A stretch of DNA of 16,739 bases from positions 1 through 16,739 of the forward strand of contig NZ_CAMIOH010000056.1 in NCBI RefSeq assembly GCF_946221145.1, in the 5' to 3' direction. Positions within the stretch are counted from its first letter, which is position 1; every line of letters begins with the position of its first letter. The translations under genes were made by a program, and so were the position numbers. The stretch is from an uncultured Paracoccus sp. (GTDB lineage Bacteria > Pseudomonadota > Alphaproteobacteria > Rhodobacterales > Rhodobacteraceae). The notes below the pieces were generated by a model. It did not search any database and was not told where the DNA came from. It saw only the letters and a list, made by a program, of their open reading frames with translations. Positions 1 to 6,948 of this stretch are shown here, one piece after another.

Positions 1-27
1 GGTGGGTTCGGGGACGTGATCGTTCAT
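1..27 (-). CDS. pqqE: PqqE, radical SAM PQQ synthase (N-terminal nine codons only)
   Basis: Only the start lies in the window: ATG at 27 reads MNDHVPEPT and runs off the left edge. The ATG overlaps the pqqD stop in an ATGA junction, the same arrangement as the pqqB/pqqC and pqqC/pqqD junctions. PqqE is the radical SAM enzyme that cross-links the Glu and Tyr of the PqqA precursor peptide, working with PqqD as peptide chaperone. No diagnostic motif is visible in nine residues. The call rests on the conserved pqqABCDE gene order and the coupled start. Confidence 0.75.
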
Positions 28-344
28 GGCTGATCCCTGACAAAGACCATGCGGCGTTCGATCAACCCGGTCAGAAAGTCGCGGACATCGCCGGCGATCT
101 GATCTTCGGGCGCATTATAGCGGGCGGCAAGGTCGCGGGTGATCTGCGCCATGCTTCGCGCGCCGTCCAGTTCGGACAGGATCGCATCGCCGATCTGATC
201 CAACTGCATCGCCCGTTCGGGTGCCTGCAACACGCGGATGCCGCGCACGCGATCATCGGTCAGCCGCACCCCGCGCGGCAGATAGGGCACGTCGCCGGGG
301 GCGATCAACGGGGCTGGCCGGGGTTTGGCTGGCTGAACGGTCAT
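24..344 (-). CDS. pqqD: PqqD, PqqA-binding peptide chaperone
   Basis: A 106-residue protein. PqqD binds the PqqA peptide (RiPP recognition element fold) and presents it to the radical SAM enzyme PqqE in the cytoplasm. Residues about 17-57 (GDVPYLPRGVRL, then QLDQIGDAILSELDG) and the winged-helix segment 65-104 (AQITRDLAARY through GLIERRMVFV) are typical of the family. The frame stays open upstream, but the ATG at 344 is preferred. It overlaps the pqqC stop as ATGA, and it removes an arginine-rich N-terminal extension that looks like read-through of pqqC. At 106 residues it is slightly longer than the roughly 90-residue norm because of a proline-rich N-terminus. The fourth gene of a translationally coupled operon. 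Confidence 0.93.
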   Translation of the reverse strand: MTVQPAKPRPAPLIAPGDVPYLPRGVRLTDDRVRGIRVLQAPERAMQLDQIGDAILSELDGARSMAQITRDLAARYNAPEDQIAGDVRDFLTGLIERRMVFVRDQP

Positions 345-1093
345 GGCGCCATGCCTTCGCCGGGACGCCATGCGCCGGGGGGAATGTTGCCTTCGACATA
401 GCCGTGCCACAGCGCATCAAGCTGTGCCCACAGCACATCGGTCTTGAAGGTCAGCGCCGCCGCCGCCGCATCCTGTTTCTCTTGCGTGTCGGCATGGGTC
501 AGCACGTAATCCAGACCGAAGGCCACGTCCTCGGGCGCTTCGGTCAGGCGCTTTCTGAAATAGGACAGGCTGCTGTCATCGGCGAAATCGTAATGCGCCA
601 GCAGCCCTTCGATCCGCTGGGCGTGGATGTTGGGCGCGAACAGTTCGGTCAGGCTGGCGGCGACCGCATCCAGCAGGGGCATGTCGCGCACGAAGCGGAC
701 ATAGGCGTCCACGGCGAAACGCGTGGCGGGCATGATGCCCACGCCGCTGGCGACGTAATCGGGATCCAGCCCCACCGCGCGGGCCAGGGCCAGCCAACGG
801 CGGATGCCGCCGCCTTCGGTGACGCCGCCGTCATGATCCTCGATCCGCTTGCGCCAGCGGCGGCGCAGGTCGGGATCCTCGACGCGGGACATGAAGGCGG
901 CGTCCTTCATCGGGATCCGCGACTGATACATCCAGCGATTGATGACCCAGGCGCGCACCTCGTCCGGGGTGCAGTGGCCGCCATGCAGCCGTTCGTGGAA
1001 CGGGTGGCGGTCGTGATAGCGCCTTGCGCCGATGGCCCGCAACCGGGCCTCGAAATCCTCACGCGAGGGGGCGGTGCCGTCAACATCCTTCAC
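341..1093 (-). CDS. pqqC: PqqC, pyrroloquinoline-quinone synthase (final oxidase)
   Basis: A 250-residue cofactorless oxidase that performs the last step of PQQ biosynthesis, ring closure and eight-electron oxidation of AHQQ by O2. The haem-oxygenase-like all-helical fold is recognisable from family motifs: RYHDRHPFHERLH (25-37), INRWMYQSRIPMKDA (51-65), RIEDHDG (83-89), and NIHAQRIEGLL (155-165) followed by SYFRKRL (177-183). These carry the His, Arg, Tyr and Lys residues that line the PqqC active site. Length is normal for the family (about 250). The ATG at 1093 overlaps the pqqB stop and the stop overlaps the pqqD start, so it is translationally coupled on both sides. Confidence 0.96.
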   Translation of the reverse strand: MKDVDGTAPSREDFEARLRAIGARRYHDRHPFHERLHGGHCTPDEVRAWVINRWMYQSRIPMKDAAFMSRVEDPDLRRRWRKRIEDHDGGVTEGGGIRRWLALARAVGLDPDYVASGVGIMPATRFAVDAYVRFVRDMPLLDAVAASLTELFAPNIHAQRIEGLLAHYDFADDSSLSYFRKRLTEAPEDVAFGLDYVLTHADTQEKQDAAAAALTFKTDVLWAQLDALWHGYVEGNIPPGAWRPGEGMAP

Positions 1094-1971
1094 AGCGTGA
1101 TCTCCATGCCGTCGCGGCCGACCTGCCAGCCTGCGGCCTGGGCTTCGGCTGTCTGGGCGCTGCCGGGATCGGCCAGCGGGTTCGAGTTGTTCAGATGGAC
1201 AAGCACCCTCTGCCCGATGGGCAGATCGCGCAGCATGTCCAGCGTGCGGGTGACGGGCATGTGGCCCATCCGCTGCCCGGTCTTCTGGCCCAGCCCCATG
1301 CGGATCATCTCGTCATCCTGCCACAGGGTGCCGTCGAACATCAGCAGATCGGCGCCCCTGATGCGGTCCAACAGCCAGCCGGGCAGATCGGCGCAGCCGG
1401 GGATATACAGCGCCCGGCGTCCGTTCGCGGTCAGTTCGACGCCGACGGTGGTTTCGCCGATCAGCCCGGTCTCGACCACGGCGCCTTCCTGATACAGCGG
1501 CACCTTGCCCGGCACCGCGAACAGCGTGGCGGCCAGCCCCGGCGTCAGATCGACGGTCTGGTCCAGATCCACCGCACGGCGCGGCACCAGATCCGCGCGC
1601 AGGGCGGCCAGCATCGGGTTCTCGGCAAGCGCGCGATGGATCGCGGGGGTGGCAAACAGCGCAAAGGGCTGGCTTTCGCGCAGCGTCAGCAGCCCCGCCA
1701 CATGGTCGATGTCACCATTCGTCACCATCACCGACCGCAAGGGCATGTCGCGCAGGCCGGTCGGATGCAGCGCGGGCGTCGCCGCCAGTTGCACGCGAAT
1801 GTCGGGCGAGGCGTTCAGGATCGCCCAGGCCCGCCCGTCCGCGCTGACCGCGACCGAGCTTTGCGTCATCGCCGGAATCAGGCCCGCGCGCGCGGCATTG
1901 CAATTGCCGCAACCGCAGTTCCATTGCGGCAGGCCCCCGCCCGCCGCCGCACCCAGCACAATGATCCGCAT
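1090..1971 (-). CDS. pqqB: PqqB, metallo-beta-lactamase-fold oxygenase of PQQ synthesis
   Basis: A 293-residue protein with the metallo-beta-lactamase fold. Family knowledge assigns PqqB an iron-dependent hydroxylase role on the tyrosine part of the cross-linked Glu-Tyr intermediate, between PqqE and PqqC. The N-terminus shows the hallmark GAAAGGGLPQWNCGCGNC, with Cys19, Cys21 and Cys24 as the family's structural metal site. The modified metal motif NGDIDHVAGLL lies at about 85-95, and the C-terminus contains LVHLNNSNPL, also typical. A terminator-like hairpin lies 5' of the gene, between it and pqqA. The ATG at 1971 gives the usual family N-terminus MRIIVLG, so the start is well supported. 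Confidence 0.96.
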   Translation of the reverse strand: MRIIVLGAAAGGGLPQWNCGCGNCNAARAGLIPAMTQSSVAVSADGRAWAILNASPDIRVQLAATPALHPTGLRDMPLRSVMVTNGDIDHVAGLLTLRESQPFALFATPAIHRALAENPMLAALRADLVPRRAVDLDQTVDLTPGLAATLFAVPGKVPLYQEGAVVETGLIGETTVGVELTANGRRALYIPGCADLPGWLLDRIRGADLLMFDGTLWQDDEMIRMGLGQKTGQRMGHMPVTRTLDMLRDLPIGQRVLVHLNNSNPLADPGSAQTAEAQAAGWQVGRDGMEITL

Positions 1972-1984
1972 GATTCCCCCGACG

Positions 1985-2017
1985 AAAAGACCCCGCCCGA
2001 TGCTGTCGGACGGGGCC
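1985..2017 (-). terminator. Terminator/attenuator between pqqA and pqqB
   Basis: On the minus strand a 12-bp stem (2017-2006 with 2000-1989, two G-U pairs, otherwise complementary) closes a 5-nt loop and is followed directly by TTTT (1988-1985). That is the form of an intrinsic terminator. It lies 26 nt after the pqqA stop and 14 nt before pqqB. Partial termination here would make pqqA mRNA much more abundant than pqqBCDE mRNA, which fits a precursor peptide consumed one per cofactor. The plus strand has no T-run after the stem, so it should act on the pqq operon only. Confidence 0.7.
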
Positions 2018-2042
2018 GTTCAAGATGCCTGAAGCGCGCGCC

Positions 2043-2135
2043 TCAGAACAGGACGGGTTCGTCCTCGGCCGGGGCGTACATGTTGATTTCCATGCCGCAG
2101 GCGATTTCTTTCAGGATGGGTTTCGTCCAAGCCAT
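2043..2135 (-). CDS. pqqA: PqqA, PQQ precursor peptide
   Basis: A 30-residue peptide, MAWTKPILKE followed by IACGMEINMY and a ten-residue acidic tail ending PVLF. It is the ribosomal substrate whose Glu and Tyr become PQQ. The invariant E-x-x-x-Y motif is present as E16-I-N-M-Y20. The W-T-K-P N-terminus is also typical. A strong Shine-Dalgarno (GGAGGA on the minus strand, 2146-2141) sits 5 nt before the ATG. It is the first gene of the pqq operon, with a probable promoter at 2181-2208 and an attenuator downstream. Confidence 0.95.
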   Translation of the reverse strand: MAWTKPILKEIACGMEINMYAPAEDEPVLF

Positions 2136-2180
2136 GCATTTCCTCCAAATCCACGGCCGCCAGGATGGCGACTGTTGCTG

Positions 2181-2208
2181 ATGTTAGCCCCAAGACAACG
2201 CGTTTCAA
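2181..2208 (-). promoter_or_regulatory. Probable sigma-70-type promoter of pqqA
   Basis: Minus strand: TTGAAA (2208-2203), 16-bp spacer, TAACAT (2186-2181). This matches the -35 consensus in 5 of 6 positions and the -10 in 4 of 6. Transcription would start near 2174, giving a leader of about 40 nt before pqqA. It is the best match in the divergent pqqA/hydrolase gap. Predicted from sequence only. Confidence 0.4.
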
Positions 2209-2272
2209 CACGACTAAGGTCGGAGGTCACGAAAAGTTGGATCGCTGAACCGCTTATCGGGAAGATTCGGCA

Positions 2273-3322
2273 ATGTTTCATGCCATCCTGTCCGCGTGCC
2301 TTGCGGCGAACCCCATGATCTGCGCGCCCGTGACGCTGGCGCCATCCTTTGCAACGGCTGCAGAGTGCCAGGCCGGGTCACCGCGAATCGCGGCCGGCTG
2401 GCTGGCGGCTCATCCCCTGCTGATCCGGGGCGGGATGTCCTGCGCCGCTGTGGCCGACCTGGCCGCCCTGCCGGTGCAGCAGGTCGCCCAGGGCGTCCAT
2501 GTCCATATCGGCCAGATCGCCCAGTTCGAGGACAGCCCCGACGGCTGGATCGCCAATCTGGGCTTCGTGATCGGCCAGGACAGCATTGCGGTGATCGACG
2601 CCGGGTCGTCCCGCCAGCAGGGCCAGGCGCTGTTCGCGGCCATCAGGGCCATCAGCGACAAGCCGATCAGCCACCTGATCGTCACGCATATGCATCCCGA
2701 CCACGCCTTCGGCGCCGAGATATTCCGCGAAGCGGGGGCCGTCATCGTCGGCCACGCAAAGCTGGGCGATGCGCTGGCGTCGCGCGGTCCGGTCTATCTG
2801 GACAACCTGACGCGGCTTTACGGGCCGGGGCCGATGATCGGCACGCAGGTCGTGCTGCCCGATCTGGCGGTGGCCGACAGCCTGGACATCGACCTGGGAG
2901 GCCGGGTGCTGACGCTGGCGGCGACCGGCCCGGCCCACAGCGACAACGACCTGACCGTACAGGACAGCGCGACCGGCACGCTGTTCACGGGCGATCTGGT
3001 GTTTCGCGGGTTGACGCCGATCCTGGACGGCTCGCTGCCCGGCTGGCTGGACTGGATGGGGGCGGCGCGGGGTGGTGGTCCCGTCGTGCCGGGCCACGGC
3101 CCGGTGGCGCGCGACTGGGCCGACGCGGTCGGCGCGCAGGGGGATTTCCTGGCGCTGCTGGACCGGGCCACGCGCGATGCCCTGGACGCGGGCCTGCCCC
3201 TGTCCCAGGCCGTGCCCGCGATTGTCGGGGCCTTGCGGCCGATTGCCGGGGTCTGGGCGTCCTTTCCGGATTCGGCGGCGCGCGACGCGACGGCGGCCTA
3301 TAAGGAACTGGAATGGCAGTAA
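2273..3322 (+). CDS. Quinoprotein relay system zinc metallohydrolase (SoxH-related)
   Basis: A 349-residue metallo-beta-lactamase-fold protein. The metal motif THMHPDH has H139, H141, D143 and H144. Further ligand candidates are H222 (GPAHSDNDL), D241 (FTGDLVFR) and H275 (PGHGP). Residues 1-60 form a cysteine-containing N-terminal segment (MFHAILSACLAANPMIC, then GGMSC), which I recall from the 'quinoprotein relay system zinc metallohydrolase 2' family. That family co-occurs with PQQ genes and periplasmic quinoprotein dehydrogenases; its substrate is not established. Divergent transcription from pqqA supports the call. The ATG at 2273 fits the family start but has only a modest ribosome site (GGGAAG, 2259-2264). 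No quinoprotein or SoxYZ-like partner is in view. Confidence 0.82.
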   Translation: MFHAILSACLAANPMICAPVTLAPSFATAAECQAGSPRIAAGWLAAHPLLIRGGMSCAAVADLAALPVQQVAQGVHVHIGQIAQFEDSPDGWIANLGFVIGQDSIAVIDAGSSRQQGQALFAAIRAISDKPISHLIVTHMHPDHAFGAEIFREAGAVIVGHAKLGDALASRGPVYLDNLTRLYGPGPMIGTQVVLPDLAVADSLDIDLGGRVLTLAATGPAHSDNDLTVQDSATGTLFTGDLVFRGLTPILDGSLPGWLDWMGAARGGGPVVPGHGPVARDWADAVGAQGDFLALLDRATRDALDAGLPLSQAVPAIVGALRPIAGVWASFPDSAARDATAAYKELEWQ

Positions 3323-3326
3323 GGAT

Positions 3327-3356
3327 TTGACACAACTGATGGTTTCAAGTGAGCAT
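3327..3356 (+). promoter_or_regulatory. Possible promoter of the agl operon
   Basis: A perfect TTGACA -35 box (3327-3332) begins 4 nt after the preceding stop codon. The best -10 candidate at 18 bp is GAGCAT (3351-3356), only 3 of 6 matches, so an activator may be needed or the true -10 may differ. The 88-base gap before aglE otherwise shows no strong palindrome of the LacI-operator kind. Confidence 0.35.
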
Positions 3357-3410
3357 CGGGACAATCGCCCTGCAAGGCCATCAATTGCGGGCAATCGAGG
3401 GGGGAAAGAC

Positions 3411-4766
3411 GTGAAAGCATCGTTTTACGCGACCGTCGCCATGGCCGCATTTCTGGCTGGCGGGGCACAGGCGCAACTGGTCATCGAAAAAGGCAGCGAC
3501 GACCGCATCAACTGGCAAAGCCTCGAGGATTTCGGGGCGGCCCATGCCGATCTGCAAGGCCAGAGCGTGACGATCCTGGCGCCCTGGATGGGGCCGGACC
3601 AGGATCTGTTCACCTCGATCGCCGCCTATTTCGAGGATGCGACGGGCGCCACGGTGGACTATTCCGGGTCCACCAGCTTTGAACAGCAGATCGTCATCGA
3701 CAGCGAGGCCGGATCGCCCCCAGACATCGCCGTGCTGCCGCAGCCGGGGCTGGCGGCGGATCTGGCGTCCAAGGGTTATCTGCGCGATCTGGGCGACGAT
3801 ACCGCGCAATGGGTGCGCGACAATTACGCGGCGGGCGACAGCTGGGCCGCGCTTGGCACCTATGCGGGCAAGGACGGGGCCGACCATTTCTTTGCCTTTC
3901 CCTACAAGGCGGATGTGAAGTCGCTGGTCTGGTATGTCCCGGAAAACTTCGAGGATGCGGGATATGACATCCCCGAAACCTATGAGGATCTGAAGGCGCT
4001 GACCGAACAGATCGCCGCCGATGGCGAAACCCCGTGGTGCATCGGTCTGGCATCGGGCGGGGCGACCGGCTGGCCCGCGACCGACTGGGTCGAGGATCTG
4101 ATGCTGCGCCTGAACACCCCCGAGGATTACGACGCCTGGACCACCAACGCGCTGCCCTTCAACGATCCCAAGGTCGTCCGGGCGATCGAGGAATTCGGCT
4201 GGTTCGCCCGCAATCCCGATTTCGTGGCAGGCGGCCCGGCCTCGGTCGCGTCCAGCGATTTCCGCGAAAATCCCGCCGGGTTGTTCGCCAGCCCGCCCGC
4301 CTGCTACATGCACCGGCAGGCCAGCTTCATCCCGTCCTTCTTTCCCGAAGGCACCGTGGTGGGCGAGGATGCGGATTTCTTTTATTTCCCCGCCCCCGCC
4401 GATGGCAGCCTGGGCCAGCCGGTTCTGGGCGGCGGCACGCTGTTCGGGGTGTTTTCCGACAACCCGGTGGCGCTTGCCTTCATCGAGTTCCTGAAAACCC
4501 CCGCCGCGCATGAAGTGTGGATGGCGCAGTCGGGCTTCGTGACCCCCTATACCGCCGTGAACATGGAGGCTTATGCCGACGAGACGCAGCGGCGGCTGGG
4601 TCAGGTGCTGCTGGACGCGACGGTGTTCCGTTTCGACGGGTCGGATCTGATGCCCGGCGCGGTCGGGGCGGGGGCCTTCTGGACCGGCATGGTCAATTTC
4701 GTCGGCGGCGCCCCGGCGCAGCAGGTGGCGGATGCGATCCAGCAGACCTGGGCCACGTTGAACTGA
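3411..4766 (+). CDS. aglE: AglE-type alpha-glucoside-binding periplasmic protein
   Basis: A 451-residue solute-binding protein of ABC family 1. A Sec signal peptide covers residues 1-21 (MKASFYATVAMAAFLAGGAQA), with likely cleavage after AQA. The mature protein carries extracellular-solute-binding features such as VTILAPWMGPDQDLF, VDYSGSTSFEQQI and PPDIAVLPQPG. It should capture alpha-glucosides (sucrose, trehalose or maltose type) in the periplasm for the AglF/AglG channel. The frame is open far upstream, but the GTG at 3411 is chosen. It has a strong GGGGAAAG ribosome site and yields a clean signal peptide. The first gene of the aglEFGAK operon. Exact sugar preference cannot be read from sequence. 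Confidence 0.88.
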   Translation: MKASFYATVAMAAFLAGGAQAQLVIEKGSDDRINWQSLEDFGAAHADLQGQSVTILAPWMGPDQDLFTSIAAYFEDATGATVDYSGSTSFEQQIVIDSEAGSPPDIAVLPQPGLAADLASKGYLRDLGDDTAQWVRDNYAAGDSWAALGTYAGKDGADHFFAFPYKADVKSLVWYVPENFEDAGYDIPETYEDLKALTEQIAADGETPWCIGLASGGATGWPATDWVEDLMLRLNTPEDYDAWTTNALPFNDPKVVRAIEEFGWFARNPDFVAGGPASVASSDFRENPAGLFASPPACYMHRQASFIPSFFPEGTVVGEDADFFYFPAPADGSLGQPVLGGGTLFGVFSDNPVALAFIEFLKTPAAHEVWMAQSGFVTPYTAVNMEAYADETQRRLGQVLLDATVFRFDGSDLMPGAVGAGAFWTGMVNFVGGAPAQQVADAIQQTWATLN

Positions 4767-4772
4767 TCCTGC

Positions 4773-4794
4773 GCGCGGCGGACAGCCGCCGCGC
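4773..4794 (+). other. Hairpin between aglE and aglF
   Basis: A perfect 9-bp GC stem (GCGCGGCGG at 4773-4781, complementary to 4786-4794) with a 4-nt loop, starting 6 nt after the aglE stop. No U-run follows, so it is unlikely to be a full terminator. Such hairpins after binding-protein genes commonly protect the upstream message and help keep binding protein in excess over permease. Confidence 0.55.
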
Positions 4795-4818
4795 CTGACC
4801 TGTCGGGGGTGTCTTGCA

Positions 4819-5814
4819 ATGGAACTGTTCTGGCTGGCCATCAGCACCATCGTCATCGGCGTTTTCGGCTGCGTGGCGTGGTTCTGGGGATCGAACTGGA
4901 TTCTGGACCGCATCTATCCGGCGCGGGGGCCGAATGCGGGCGACAATATCCGCAAGGCCAGCCAGATCCGGCCCTGGCTGTTTCTGGGACCGGCGATCCT
5001 GTTTCTGGGCGTCTATCTGGTCTATCCGATCTTCGACAGCCTGTGGCGGTCGGTCCATAACGCGCGCGGCACCCAATTCGTCGGCGGATCGAACTATGGC
5101 TGGCTGCTGGGCGACGGGAAATTCCGCGAGGCGATGCGCAACAATCTGGTCTGGCTGCTGGTGGTCCCGGCGCTGTCCACGCTGTTCGGGCTGATCGCCG
5201 CGCAACTGACCGACCGGCTGAAATGGGGCAATCTGGGCAAGTCGCTGATCTTCATGCCGATGGCGATCAGCTTTGTCGGCGCGGGGGTGATCTGGAAATT
5301 CATCTATGAATACCGCGCGCCGGGCGAAAACCAGATCGGGCTGCTGAACGCCATCGTGCAGGCGCTTGGCGGCGATCCGCAACTGTGGCTGACGCTGATT
5401 CCGTGGAACAACCTGTTCCTGATGATCGTGCTGGTCTGGATCCAGACCGGATTCGCCATGGTGATCCTGTCCGCCGCCCTGCGCGGCATCCCCGAGGAAA
5501 CCATCGAGGCCGCGATCCTGGACGGCGCCTCGCCCTGGCAGGTGTTCTTCAGGATCAAGGTGCCGCAGATCATGGGCACCATCGCCGTGGTCTGGACGAC
5601 CATCACCATCGTCGTGCTGAAGGTGTTCGACATCGTGTTCGTGATGACCAACGGGCAATGGGGCACGCAGGTGCTGGCGAACCTGATGTATGACTGGATG
5701 TTCCGGGGCACGCCCGATTACGGGCGCGGATCGGCCATCGCCATCATCCTGATGATCCTGGTCACGCCGATCATGATCTGGAACATCGTCAACGCCCGGC
5801 GGGAGGTTCGCTGA
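4819..5814 (+). CDS. aglF: AglF-type ABC transporter permease
   Basis: A 331-residue inner-membrane protein, one of two permeases of the alpha-glucoside importer (MalF-like position). There is an N-terminal hydrophobic segment at about 3-25. A second follows at about 52-72 (PWLFLGPAILFLGVYLVYP), with more near 108-130, 143-163, 196-220, 252-276 and 304-324. The cytoplasmic EAA loop that contacts the ATPase is EETIEAAILDGASPWQVFF (226-244). The ATG at 4819 has a GGGGGTG ribosome site at usable distance. The stop overlaps the aglG start as TGATG, so the two permeases are translationally coupled. Confidence 0.92.
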   Translation: MELFWLAISTIVIGVFGCVAWFWGSNWILDRIYPARGPNAGDNIRKASQIRPWLFLGPAILFLGVYLVYPIFDSLWRSVHNARGTQFVGGSNYGWLLGDGKFREAMRNNLVWLLVVPALSTLFGLIAAQLTDRLKWGNLGKSLIFMPMAISFVGAGVIWKFIYEYRAPGENQIGLLNAIVQALGGDPQLWLTLIPWNNLFLMIVLVWIQTGFAMVILSAALRGIPEETIEAAILDGASPWQVFFRIKVPQIMGTIAVVWTTITIVVLKVFDIVFVMTNGQWGTQVLANLMYDWMFRGTPDYGRGSAIAIILMILVTPIMIWNIVNARREVR

Positions 5815-6947
5815 TGGAGGGCATGGCCGGACAGAAATCGGGGCTGGTCTGGGCGGTCAATATCGCCGCCTTCCTGCTGGTGCTGCTGTGGACCATCCCG
5901 ACGCTGGGGCTGCTGGTATCGTCGTTTCGCGACCGCGACCAGATCCTGACCTCGGGCTGGTGGCAGTCGTTTTCGGCCCAGCAGGCGACGGGCTTCGTGC
6001 GCACCGGCACCGGCGATGACGCCGTGCAGCAGGACGGCGCCTATGTGATCGAGGGCAATGTCCTGGCCGAGGGCCAGAGCCTGATCGCCTGGGGCACCCG
6101 CGCCCGCGAACCCGGCGCCTTGCAGCCCGGCGACACGGCCGAAATCGGCGACGGCTGGCAGGTTACCGTGGCTGACGACGGCACCTATCGCATGACCTCG
6201 CCCACCCCGTTCGAAATGCGCCGGGGCGAGCGGATCTTCGTCACCACCGGCGCGCCCGCCCGGCTGACCACCGAAAACTATGACCGCGTGCTGACCGCCG
6301 AAGGGTTGGGCCGGGCCTTCATGAACACGCTGACGGTGACGATCCCCGCAACCGTGATCCCGATCCTGATCGCGGCCTTCGCCGCCTATGCGCTTGCGTG
6401 GATGGAGTTTCCGGGCCGCGCCATCCTGACCGCCGCCGTGGTGGGCCTGCTGGTCGTGCCCTTGCAGGTGGCGCTGATCCCGCTGCTGCGGCTGCATAAT
6501 GAACTGGGCATCGGCAAGGGCTATCTGGGGATCTGGCTGGCCCATACCGGCTTCGGCCTGCCCTTGGCGATCTATCTGCTGCGCAACTACATGGTCGGCC
6601 TGCCGCGCGAGGTGATCGAATCCGCCCGCGTGGACGGCGCGACCGAGTTCCAGATTTTCCGCAAGATCATCTTGCCGCTGTCTTTTCCGGCATTGGCGTC
6701 CTTTGCCATCTTCCAGTTCCTGTGGGTCTGGAACGACCTGCTTGTCGCAACCGTTTTCCTGGGCAACACCAAAGAGCAACTGGTCATGACCGGCGTTCTG
6801 CGCGAATTGATGGGATCGAAGGGCGGCGAATGGGAAATCCTTGCCGCATCTGCCTTCATTTCCATCGCGGTGCCGCTGATCGTGTTCTTTGCGATGCAGA
6901 AATATCTGGTCCGCGGGCTGCTGGCCGGATCGGTGAAAGGGGGATGA
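5814..6947 (+). CDS. aglG: AglG-type ABC transporter permease with periplasmic insert
   Basis: A 377-residue inner-membrane permease, partner of AglF. One transmembrane segment (about 11-37) is followed by a hydrophilic region of about 115 residues (40-155), presumably periplasmic. Five further membrane segments lie in the C-terminal half. The EAA loop is REVIESARVDGATEFQIF (265-282), where it should contact AglK. The large insert makes it about 100 residues longer than a standard MalG-type permease. I recall this as normal for AglG proteins. The start ATG overlaps the aglF stop, with GGGAGG (5801-5806) upstream at good spacing. The next gene starts 1 nt after the stop. Confidence 0.9.
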   Translation: MEGMAGQKSGLVWAVNIAAFLLVLLWTIPTLGLLVSSFRDRDQILTSGWWQSFSAQQATGFVRTGTGDDAVQQDGAYVIEGNVLAEGQSLIAWGTRAREPGALQPGDTAEIGDGWQVTVADDGTYRMTSPTPFEMRRGERIFVTTGAPARLTTENYDRVLTAEGLGRAFMNTLTVTIPATVIPILIAAFAAYALAWMEFPGRAILTAAVVGLLVVPLQVALIPLLRLHNELGIGKGYLGIWLAHTGFGLPLAIYLLRNYMVGLPREVIESARVDGATEFQIFRKIILPLSFPALASFAIFQFLWVWNDLLVATVFLGNTKEQLVMTGVLRELMGSKGGEWEILAASAFISIAVPLIVFFAMQKYLVRGLLAGSVKGG

Positions 6948-6948
6948 C

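Noticed and set aside
2020..2211. A 63-codon minus-strand frame with a hydrophobic N-terminus overlapping pqqA
   Set aside because: It overlaps PqqA in another frame and turns arginine-rich downstream. PqqA has the strong ribosome site and the diagnostic E-x-x-x-Y motif.
3362..3397. Two CAATCG hexamers 30 bases apart upstream of aglE
   Set aside because: Too short and without dyad symmetry to claim as operator sites; expected by chance at this length.
3072..3410. Long N-terminal extension of the AglE frame into the preceding gene
   Set aside because: It would overlap the hydrolase gene out of frame and bury the obvious signal peptide that starts at GTG 3411.
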